A DNA stretch of 12,302 nt from AP-16 sp036395835 (GTDB taxonomy: Bacteria > Pseudomonadota > Alphaproteobacteria > Rhizobiales > Xanthobacteraceae). Location: assembly GCA_036395835.1 (NCBI GenBank), contig DASWCW010000165.1:1-12302 (forward strand), given 5' to 3'. Every line of letters starts with the position of its first letter. The first letter of the stretch is position 1. Below are positions 5,753 through 11,548 of this stretch, in pieces. Below the pieces are notes generated by a model, which saw only the letters and a list, made by a program, of their open reading frames with translations, ran no database searches and was not told where the DNA came from. A program made the position numbers and the translations under genes.

Positions 5753-6979
5753 TCACTTCACCACCTGCTCCGCCCTGAGCCGATTGATCTGTTCTGGCGA
5801 GAATCCCAGGTCCCGCATCACCTCGTCCGTCTGTTCGCCCAAGAGCGGGGCGCGCCGAAAGACGCCGCCGGGCGTTGCCGAGAGTCGCACCGGCACCCCG
5901 GCAATCGCCAGCTTGTCGTCGACGCCGGGATGGTCGAGCTCGACCACCATGTCGCGCGCGCGAAAATGCGCATCGGCGACGATGTCGCTCACGTCGAATA
6001 CCGGGCCGAACGGTACGTGGCCGCCGAGGATCGCCATCAGCTCGCGCCGAGTGAATGTTTGCGTCAGTGCGCCGATCTCCGCATACAATGCATTCTGATT
6101 TGCGGCCCGCAACTCCCGCGTGAGGAAGCGCTCCTCGCGGGCGAGCTCCGGATGACCGAGCTTCTCGCACAGCGCGGTCCAGAACTCGTCGGCATGGCAG
6201 GCGAGCGCGATGAAGCCGTCGCGCGCGGGCAGGAGCCCGAACGGCGCCAGGAACGGGTGGCGGTTGCCCTCCGGGCCCGGCACGGTCCCGCCGTACGAAT
6301 ATTGGTGCAGGATGCGCTCGCACATCGACAGCACGCCGTCGACCATGCCGACGTCGACATATTGGCCGGCGCCGGTGCGATCCGCGCGCCAGACTGCCGC
6401 CATGATGCCATAGGCGGTCATGATCGCCGGCACGATGTCGCCGACCCCCGGCCCGACCTTGGTCGGTGTCGCCGGATCCGGGCCGGTGATCGCCATGATG
6501 CCGCCGACCGCCTGCGCCACCACGTCGAACGCCGGCCAGTTCAGGTACGGGCTCTTGCCGGTGTGCGGATCGCCGAAGCCGCGAATCGAGGCGTAGACGA
6601 GGCGCGCGTTGCGCTCGCGCAGGGCCTCATACGCGAGCCCGAGGCGCTCCATCACGCCGGCGCGATAATTCTCGACCACGACCTGCGCGGTTTCGATCAG
6701 CTTGCGGAAGACCTCGCGGCCCTGCGGCTGCTTGAGGTCGATCGCGATCGAAGATTTGTTGCGGTTGACGCTCTGGAAATACCCCGTGAAGGCGCGCAGC
6801 CTGTCGTGCGGATGGAACGGACCGATCTGGCGCGTGCCGTCGCCTTCGAGCGGCTCGACCTTGATCACTTCGGCACCCTGGTCCGCGAGCATCATGGTGC
6901 AGAACGGGCCGGCCAGCATCTGGGTGAGATCGATGACGCGCAGGCCCTCGAGCGCGCCGCGCGGCGCAGCCGCGCTCAT
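5753..6979 (-). CDS. CaiB/BaiF (family III) acyl-CoA transferase
   Basis: 408 residues, a normal length for family III CoA-transferases, which move CoA between carboxylic acids through an aspartyl-CoA anhydride. The N-terminal signature GLRVIDLTQMLAGPFCTMML (12-31) and GAEVIKVEP (35-43) are clear. They are followed by NRNKSSIAIDLKQPQG (73-88), VVVENYRAGVMERLGL (100-115) and YASIRGFG. The catalytic aspartate is probably Asp152 in WPAFDVVAQAVGGIMAITG. The ATG at 6977-6979 forms the overlap ATGA with the stop of the upstream MaoC-like gene, a standard sign of translational coupling, and GGAG lies close upstream. A TTG 12 bases earlier is less likely. In this operon it would activate a free dicarboxylate, probably using succinyl-CoA or a pathway CoA ester as donor; both substrate and donor are inferred. 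Itaconate and mesaconyl-CoA transferases of the known pathways belong to this family. Confidence 0.92.
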   Translation of the reverse strand: MSAAAPRGALEGLRVIDLTQMLAGPFCTMMLADQGAEVIKVEPLEGDGTRQIGPFHPHDRLRAFTGYFQSVNRNKSSIAIDLKQPQGREVFRKLIETAQVVVENYRAGVMERLGLAYEALRERNARLVYASIRGFGDPHTGKSPYLNWPAFDVVAQAVGGIMAITGPDPATPTKVGPGVGDIVPAIMTAYGIMAAVWRADRTGAGQYVDVGMVDGVLSMCERILHQYSYGGTVPGPEGNRHPFLAPFGLLPARDGFIALACHADEFWTALCEKLGHPELAREERFLTRELRAANQNALYAEIGALTQTFTRRELMAILGGHVPFGPVFDVSDIVADAHFRARDMVVELDHPGVDDKLAIAGVPVRLSATPGGVFRRAPLLGEQTDEVMRDLGFSPEQINRLRAEQVVK

Positions 6980-7455
6980 CGCTCCGCCCAATGAGTGCGG
7001 CGCTTGATCAGCACGCGGCGCTCGCCCTCGAACACGATTTTTTCTTCCTGGTTCACGCCCCAGTGGCGGAAATGCACGATGCCGGCGTCCTCGCGATCCG
7101 ACGGGGCGACCGCCAACACCTGGGTGAACGCGTAGAGCGTATCGCCGTGGAACACCGGATGCGAGAAGCGGATCTTGTCGAGCGAGAGCTCGGCGAGCGC
7201 ATTCTCGGCGGTGTCCTGCGCGGAAAGCCCGATGATCAGCGCGAGCGTCACGCCGCCGAAGGTGAGGCGCTGGCCGAAGCGGTTATTCTTCATGGCGTGC
7301 TCGTTGAAATGCGCCTGTGCGGTGTTCATCACCAGATTGGTGAGGATCACGTTCTCGATCGCCTCGACGGTCTTGCCGCGGGCATGGCGCATCACGTCGC
7401 CCGGCACGAAATCCTCGAAATAATTGTCCTTGCCGGTGAGCGCCGCGAGCTTCAT
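6976..7455 (-). CDS. MaoC-like hot-dog acyl-CoA hydratase/dehydratase (first of two)
   Basis: 159 residues with the single hot-dog fold pattern of MaoC-like (R)-specific hydratases, which add or remove water at the double bond of enoyl-CoA esters. DNYFEDFVPGDVMRHARGKTV (10-30) is the typical beginning, seen here as NYFEDFVPGD then HARGKTV. The active-site helix reads NTAQAHFNEHAM (44-55), followed by FGGVTLALIIGLSAQD (66-81), FSHPVFHGDTLYAF (97-110) and EKIVFEGERRVLIKRR. His49 matches the catalytic His of the D-x-N-P-x-H motif, but the Asp position is Asn44. The start is uncertain. ATG 7453-7455 lacks a Shine-Dalgarno site but begins just before the conserved region. A GTG at 7522-7524 would add 23 poorly conserved-looking residues and lies at the edge of a repeat. 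The stop overlaps the CoA-transferase start by 4 bases. Hydration of a C5 dicarboxylyl-CoA is the likely role from context. Confidence 0.85.
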   Translation of the reverse strand: MKLAALTGKDNYFEDFVPGDVMRHARGKTVEAIENVILTNLVMNTAQAHFNEHAMKNNRFGQRLTFGGVTLALIIGLSAQDTAENALAELSLDKIRFSHPVFHGDTLYAFTQVLAVAPSDREDAGIVHFRHWGVNQEEKIVFEGERRVLIKRRTHWAER

Positions 7456-7522
7456 GGCGGTGGGACCAGGCTGCTGGCTGTTCGATGCGGCGAGGATTTG
7501 CCTGAGCGGAAACGCAATCTCC

Positions 7523-7635
7523 ACCTCTCCCCGGCGGGGAGAGGTCGCCCGCGCAGCGGGCGGGTGAGGGGGGCCGGAACTATGTTGAGCATCGTTTTCC
7601 CCTCACCCCGAACCCTCTCCCGTGCGGGGAGAGGG
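7523..7635. repeat. Composite palindromic repeat (REP/BIME-like) between acyl-CoA dehydrogenase and MaoC-like genes
   Basis: Three hairpins lie in 113 bases. ACCTCTCCCC (7523-7532) pairs with GGGGAGAGGT (7536-7545). CGCCCGC (7546-7552) pairs with GCGGGCG (7556-7562). CCCTCTCCC (7613-7621) pairs with GGGAGAGGG (7627-7635). In addition GGGTGAGGGG (7562-7571) is nearly the reverse complement of CCCCTCACCCC (7600-7610), so the whole unit is an inverted pair of two palindromic repeats around a 28-base centre. The CCCTCTCCC...GGGAGAGGG plus CCCCTCACCC signature is a familiar dispersed intergenic repeat in Hyphomicrobiales. It sits in an otherwise tight operon and would form strong RNA hairpins in the transcript. 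Confidence 0.8.
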
Positions 7636-7709
7636 AGCCTGCACTCGCAGCTGGCCGTGAACCGGACCACCCGGATACGTGCCTGTTCGATTCTCGCTGC
7701 GCACTCTAT

Positions 7710-8873
7710 TCATCCGCTCGGCCTTCCCAGCAAATGGTCGGAGATGATGCGCAGCTGGATCTCGGAAGTGCCCTCGAAGATCTTCGTCAGCCGCGCGTCG
7801 CGCCAATAGCGCTCGACCGCGTGCAGCTTGGTGTAGCCGGCGCCGCCGTGGACCTGCAGCGCCTCGCTGGTGACGCGCTCGGCCATTTCGCTGGCGAACA
7901 GCTTGGCCATCGAGGCTTCCTTGTCGCAGCGCTTCTTCTGGTCGATCTGGTCGCAGACGTGGTACATGAGCTGGCGCGCCGCCTCGATCTCGGTCGCCAT
8001 CTGGGCGAGCTTGAACCGGATCGCCTGGAATTCGGCGATCGGCTGGCCGAACTGCACGCGCTGCTGCGCATATTCGATTGCGTCCTCGAGCCCGCCGCGG
8101 GCGAGCCCGATCGCTCGCGCCGCGGTATGGGCACGCGCCTTCTCGAGCCCCTGCGCGACGGTGTAGAACGCACGGCCTTCCTCGCCGACCAGACATTCGC
8201 CGGAAACCCGGCAATGGTCGAACGCGAGCTCGAAGGTCTTCCAGCCGAAATAGCCGATCTTCGGGATCGGATTGCCGTGGCAGCCTTCCGGCAGTGCGCC
8301 GCGCGGCTTCTCGATCAAAAAGGTGCTCAGCCCCAGATGGCGGCGGCGATTGTCGGGCGGCTCGGAAGTGCGCGCCACGATCATGATGTAGTCGGCGCCG
8401 TCGGCGAACGTGCACCAATATTTGCTGCCGTTGATCACCCAGGAGTCGCCGTCCCGCTTGGCGCGGCAGCTGATGTTGGCGATGTCGGAGCCGGCACCCG
8501 GCTCGGACATGGAGAACGCGCCGAGAAACTCGCCTTTGGCCATGCGAGTGAGATACCGCCGCTTCTGCTCCTCGTTCATGGCGCGCGAGCCGATCAGGCC
8601 GTTGCCCCGCGCGATGATCGAGGCGACGCTCATCCAGGCGCGGGCGAGCTCCTCGGTGATCAGGCAATATTCGAACACGCCCAATCCCAGCCCGCCGTAT
8701 TCCTCCGGGATGACGATGCCGAAATATCCCATCTCCGCGAGCTGGTCGCGCAGGCTCATCGGGATCTCGCCCTGCTCGGGGTCGAGTCTGTTGGCGACCG
8801 GCAGGACCTCGCGCATGGCGAACTCGCGCGCGGTCTCCTGGATCAGGCGCCGCTCCTCGGTCATATAGCTCAC
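7710..8873 (-). CDS. Acyl-CoA dehydrogenase (FAD flavoprotein)
   Basis: 387 residues, the usual length for soluble acyl-CoA dehydrogenases, which oxidise an acyl-CoA to the 2,3-enoyl-CoA and pass electrons to ETF. Visible features: GIVIPEEYGGLGLG (52-65), the first signature FSMSEPGAGSD (120-130) with WVINGSKYWCTFADGAD (145-161), RVQFGQPIAEFQAIRFKLA (272-290), the FAD-contacting EALQVHGGAGYT (337-348), and IFEGTSEIQLRII (365-377). Glu367 is in the position used as catalytic base by most family members. The GTG at 8871-8873 overlaps the previous stop as GTGA, and GGAG lies 6 bases upstream, so this start is preferred over the ATG three codons later. The chain-length specificity cannot be read from sequence by eye. 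In this operon a methyl-branched dicarboxylyl-CoA such as methylsuccinyl-CoA would fit. Confidence 0.92.
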   Translation of the reverse strand: MSYMTEERRLIQETAREFAMREVLPVANRLDPEQGEIPMSLRDQLAEMGYFGIVIPEEYGGLGLGVFEYCLITEELARAWMSVASIIARGNGLIGSRAMNEEQKRRYLTRMAKGEFLGAFSMSEPGAGSDIANISCRAKRDGDSWVINGSKYWCTFADGADYIMIVARTSEPPDNRRRHLGLSTFLIEKPRGALPEGCHGNPIPKIGYFGWKTFELAFDHCRVSGECLVGEEGRAFYTVAQGLEKARAHTAARAIGLARGGLEDAIEYAQQRVQFGQPIAEFQAIRFKLAQMATEIEAARQLMYHVCDQIDQKKRCDKEASMAKLFASEMAERVTSEALQVHGGAGYTKLHAVERYWRDARLTKIFEGTSEIQLRIISDHLLGRPSG

Positions 8874-9355
8874 GCGGCACTCCGTTTGTTGACGAGGTTG
8901 GTGCGCCTGAACTCGATCACGCGGGCACGGTCCTGCTTGAAGCCTTCGGTGTGCCAGGTGACGATGCCCAGGTTCTTGTTGCTGGAGGATTCGCGGCGCT
9001 CGACGACGATCGAGCGCGCGGTCAAGGTGTCGCCGGGATAGACCGGCGCGCCGAAGGCGAGCGCCTCGACGCCCAGAAACGCCCCGCCGCCTTCGCTCAG
9101 ATCCTCGACGGTCAGCCCGAACACCGTGGTGAACACCAGCATCGGGTTGACGACGACGTCGGGATGCCCGTGAGCCCGCGCGAACTCGGCATTGGTGTAG
9201 AGCGGATTGAAGTGCAGCGTCACCGTCGTGAAGAACGAATTGTCGCCGTGATTGATGGTGCGGCCCCAGTGATGCTCGAAGCGCCGCCCGACCTCGAAAT
9301 CCTCGTAGCGGTTCCCTTTCGGCTTGAGTACCGCGCGGCTCACGAACTCCGGCAT
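8870..9355 (-). CDS. MaoC-like hot-dog acyl-CoA hydratase/dehydratase (second of two)
   Basis: 161 residues and a second MaoC-like single hot-dog domain, clearly diverged from the 159-residue one 1.4 kb away. NRYEDFEVGRRFEHHWGRTI (15-34) is the family beginning. The active-site helix reads TTVTLHFNPLYTNAEFA (43-59), followed by VVVNPMLVFTTVFGLTVED (67-85), GVEALAFGAPVYPGDTLTAR (95-114) and RVIEFRRTNLVNKR. His48 aligns with the catalytic His of D-x-N-P-x-H, while the Asp position is Thr43. ATG 9353-9355 is the first start after the MmgE/PrpD stop, 16 bases away. GGAG abuts the ATG, so initiation probably depends partly on coupling. The stop overlaps the acyl-CoA dehydrogenase start by 4 bases. 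It could act on a different isomer from the first MaoC protein, or the two could form a heteromer; neither is shown by sequence. Confidence 0.85.
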   Translation of the reverse strand: MPEFVSRAVLKPKGNRYEDFEVGRRFEHHWGRTINHGDNSFFTTVTLHFNPLYTNAEFARAHGHPDVVVNPMLVFTTVFGLTVEDLSEGGGAFLGVEALAFGAPVYPGDTLTARSIVVERRESSSNKNLGIVTWHTEGFKQDRARVIEFRRTNLVNKRSAA

Positions 9356-9371
9356 CTCCGATCGGCTCGAT

Positions 9372-10748
9372 TCAGGCGGGCGTGCACAGGCACGTGAGGT
9401 CGCGCAAAGTTGCGCGCTCGTCGAGCGATGCCACGGCCGCCGCGAGCGCGTGCGTGCGTTCACCGAGCACCGGCTCGACGAGGCTCCCGAATTTCGCCTT
9501 CAGCCGGCGCCCCTGCTCGTCGAAATCCTGCTCCGGAATGCCGGAATCATGCGTGGCCTCGAGCACGCGGCCGTCGTTGAGCGTGACCTTGAGCTCGGCC
9601 TGCGTGTGCGGCCAGCCGGGCTGGAAATCCACGCTGACCTTGTCGCGCAAAGCGGCGAGTGCCGGATTCTTCGCGGTCTCCTCGCTATAGCTCTCGAGCC
9701 GCGCGGTATCGATGCCGGCGAGCGCCATCGCGGTCGTGAGCCGCAGCGAAAACTTGGCCTCGAGCCCCGTCCGGGGCGCCGGGATGTGGCAGACCTTGCT
9801 CGCTCCCGCATCGACCTTGAGCGAAGCTTCCCGCACCGTACCGGGTTCGATCGCGTGCTCGCGGCGCAGTGTTCGCGCGCACTCGATCGGCGCATGCGTG
9901 AGGTAGCACGCGGCATGATATTTGAAGAGATTGCGGCGCAGGTGGTAACCGCCCCGCGGGTCGGCGAGTGCGCGCTCCGGACGAAAATCCGCGCTCTGGG
10001 TCGCGGCAAAGCCCTGCGCGCATTCCAGCGCGTCGCCGCGGCTGGAAAAGCCGCGTGCCGCAAGCATCGCGGCGAGCAGGCCGTTCTGCGCGGCTTTGCC
10101 GGCATGGAGCGGCTTGCACATGGTGCCGAACATCGATTTCAGCCCCGCCGCCTGCGTGGCGGCGATGCCGAGCGCGGTCGCGGTCGTCTCCGCGTCGAGG
10201 CCGAGCAGATGCGCGCAGGCCGCGGCTGCCCCGAAGCTGCCGATCGTGCCGGTGGCGTGGAAGCCGCGCGCGTAATGATCCGGCAGCACCAGCGCTCCGA
10301 TCCGGCATTCGGTCTCATAGCCGGCGACGAAGGCGGCGATAAAATCGGCGCCGCTCGCGCCAGAAGCCTCGGCGAGCGCCAGCAGCGCCGGCACGATCGG
10401 GACGGTCGGGTGGCCGCTCATGGCCATGTTGACGTCGTCATAATCGAGCGCGTGCGAGGCGGCGCCGTTCGCGAGCGCCGCCTGCTGGGCCGAAGTTTTT
10501 GCATCGCGGCCGATCAGACTTGCGGCCGGTCGGCCGCCGTCCTCGATCGCCTGGTCGGCGAGGATGCGCGAGAGCTCCTCGCGCGAGCCGGCAAGCGTCA
10601 CCGCGAGCCAATCGAGCAGGCATTGGCGCGCGAGGGTGCGGATGTCGTCCGGCAGGTCCTGATAGCGGATCGCGCTTGCCCGCTCGGCAAGCTCGGCGGT
10701 GACCGGCGCATCGCGAACGATCGATCGAACCGGCGAGGCCGCTCGCAT
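9372..10748 (-). CDS. MmgE/PrpD family protein (2-methylcitrate dehydratase / cis-aconitate decarboxylase superfamily)
   Basis: 458 residues, full length for the family. The superfamily includes 2-methylcitrate dehydratase (PrpD), iminodisuccinate epimerase and cis-aconitate decarboxylase (itaconate-forming CadA/ACOD1). Conserved blocks: NGAASHALDYDDV (94-106), SGHPTVPIVPALLALAE (111-127), GYETECRIG (143-151), GFHATGTIGSFGAAAA (162-177), KPLHAGKAAQNGLLAA (212-227) and KYHAACYLTHAPIEC (276-290). Asp102/Asp104, His113, His164, Lys212 and Lys276/His285 fall where the active-site residues of ACOD1-like enzymes are expected, so it looks catalytically intact. The exact reaction cannot be fixed by eye. 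ATG 10746-10748 has a perfect GGAGG 5 bases upstream; a GTG 30 bases earlier is rejected. It is the first gene of the minus-strand catabolic operon. Methylcitrate synthase and methylisocitrate lyase are absent nearby, which argues against a plain methylcitrate cycle role. Confidence 0.9.
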   Translation of the reverse strand: MRAASPVRSIVRDAPVTAELAERASAIRYQDLPDDIRTLARQCLLDWLAVTLAGSREELSRILADQAIEDGGRPAASLIGRDAKTSAQQAALANGAASHALDYDDVNMAMSGHPTVPIVPALLALAEASGASGADFIAAFVAGYETECRIGALVLPDHYARGFHATGTIGSFGAAAACAHLLGLDAETTATALGIAATQAAGLKSMFGTMCKPLHAGKAAQNGLLAAMLAARGFSSRGDALECAQGFAATQSADFRPERALADPRGGYHLRRNLFKYHAACYLTHAPIECARTLRREHAIEPGTVREASLKVDAGASKVCHIPAPRTGLEAKFSLRLTTAMALAGIDTARLESYSEETAKNPALAALRDKVSVDFQPGWPHTQAELKVTLNDGRVLEATHDSGIPEQDFDEQGRRLKAKFGSLVEPVLGERTHALAAAVASLDERATLRDLTCLCTPA

Positions 10749-10842
10749 GATTTCCTCCGTTTTTCTTGAATCTTGCACGCGCTTTCCACCGCCGTCCAGT
10801 CCCTCTCGGATTGCCGGCTGGCATGCGGCGCGCTCTCGAGCG

Positions 10843-10859
10843 CAATCTTTTGCCGATTG
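10843..10859. promoter_or_regulatory. 17-bp dyad CAATC-N7-GATTG, candidate operator of the catabolic operon
   Basis: CAATC (10843-10847) and GATTG (10855-10859) are perfect inverted 5-base arms around TTTTGCC. The dyad lies 95-111 bases before the MmgE/PrpD start, in the only substantial gap before the operon. Size and position suit a LysR- or GntR-type regulator, but no regulator gene is in the window and the match to the LysR T-N11-A rule is not exact. Confidence 0.3.
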
Positions 10860-10884
10860 GACGCTAGCTATGCCGCGCCCCGGA

Positions 10885-10921
10885 GGCGGACCGGCGGTGC
10901 GACATTGCCCCGCGATCCGCC
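10885..10921 (-). terminator. Two-part GC hairpin downstream of the exported ClpP-like gene
   Basis: GGCGGA (10885-10890) pairs with TCCGCC (10916-10921). Inside, GCGGTGC (10894-10900) pairs with GCCCCGC (10907-10913) with one mismatch and a 6-base loop. On the minus strand it begins 14 bases after the TAG of the exported protein gene and before the operon dyad. No T-run follows, so it is an imperfect terminator candidate that would separate that gene from the operon. Confidence 0.4.
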
Positions 10922-10934
10922 GAACGGGCTGGCA

Positions 10935-11372
10935 CTAAAACTCCTCCGGGCAGGGGTCGATGACCGCCCAAAGATCGATGCCGTTCTTGAGGTGCTTCAT
11001 CTCCGCGCTGAGCCCGCCGTGTTGCTCGATCCAGTCTTTGACGCCTTGCGGATAGATCGACAACAGCTCCGCGGTTCCGGCGTAGCTCGTCACCCGCACG
11101 CCCGCGGTCCAGCGCTTGTCGAAATAGGCCTGGTGGAAGCCCATGCTCGCCCGCGGCGTCGCGCAAATGCGGTTGAGGGGTACGATCCCGAGCACGAGGC
11201 CGCAGGCGGAATTGCAGATGCCGTCGATGACGACCCGCTCTCCGGCGTCGCGGAGCTGGGCATATTTCGCCTTGTACTCCTCGACGTCCCCGCCGAAATC
11301 GCGCGTAATGCGGTAATCGGCGAGCGCCGGCGCGGCCGTGGCGACGAGCAGAATGGCAGCGAAAACGCGCAA
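10935..11372 (-). CDS. Exported small ClpP/crotonase-fold-like protein with a Ser-His pair
   Basis: 145 residues from a TTG start (11370-11372) chosen because the next 18 residues form a compact signal peptide: hydrophobic VFAAILLVATAAP, then ALA before DYR at 18/19. The frame is open to a GTG at 11484-11486, but the added residues are low-complexity and would bury the signal. The mature part has RVVIDGICNSACGLVLGIVP (46-65) and RASMGFHQAY (74-83). This resembles the secreted ClpP-like proteins of COG3904 type: a serine in a small-residue turn and a His in an FHxA-like motif. Ser55 and His80 are 25 residues apart, the spacing of the catalytic Ser and His in ClpP. Four mature cysteines (53, 57, 70, 141) suggest periplasmic disulfides. 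Function is unknown; proteolysis is possible but unproven. A purine-rich GGGGTGGGA precedes the TTG. Confidence 0.7.
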   Translation of the reverse strand: MRVFAAILLVATAAPALADYRITRDFGGDVEEYKAKYAQLRDAGERVVIDGICNSACGLVLGIVPLNRICATPRASMGFHQAYFDKRWTAGVRVTSYAGTAELLSIYPQGVKDWIEQHGGLSAEMKHLKNGIDLWAVIDPCPEEF

Positions 11373-11401
11373 TGTCCCACCCCGAACAGGACCCCCGAGC
11401 G

Positions 11402-11415
11402 GCAAGCTAGCTCGC
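11402..11415. promoter_or_regulatory. Near-palindrome around AGCTAGCT in the divergent gap
   Basis: GCAAGCTAGCTCGC (11402-11415) matches its own reverse complement at 12 of 14 positions, with a perfect 8-base core. It lies 30-43 bases upstream of the TTG of the exported protein gene and 134 or more before the flavoprotein start. The surrounding 176-base gap has no gene. Operator status is only a guess from symmetry and position. Confidence 0.2.
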
Positions 11416-11548
11416 AAATGTAAATGGCTTCTTTTCGGCGGGGGGGACGCGATTGGGGCAAAACCAGGGCAGGGCTTCTTCCCCACCCGCGCAGGGAGGA
11501 GAGTAACCCCTATCGAACCAGGCGAAATGCGGGCCGGATGAGGAGGTT

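Noticed and set aside
7456..7524. GTG 7522-7524 as the start of the first MaoC-like gene
   Set aside because: The added 23 residues are not like the conserved family start and the purine-rich site before the GTG belongs to a dispersed repeat. Kept only as an alternative because the chosen ATG lacks a clear ribosome-binding site.
9324..10769. 481-residue plus-strand open frame opposite the MmgE/PrpD gene
   Set aside because: Rich in Arg, Gly, Ala and His with no family motif, which is usual for the antisense of a GC-rich gene; the minus strand carries the conserved MmgE/PrpD blocks and a perfect ribosome-binding site.
10863..10868. GCTAGC, also found inside the near-palindrome at 11405-11412, as a shared operator
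   Set aside because: A 6-base match in two places is weak, and the flanking bases differ, so chance is the simpler explanation.
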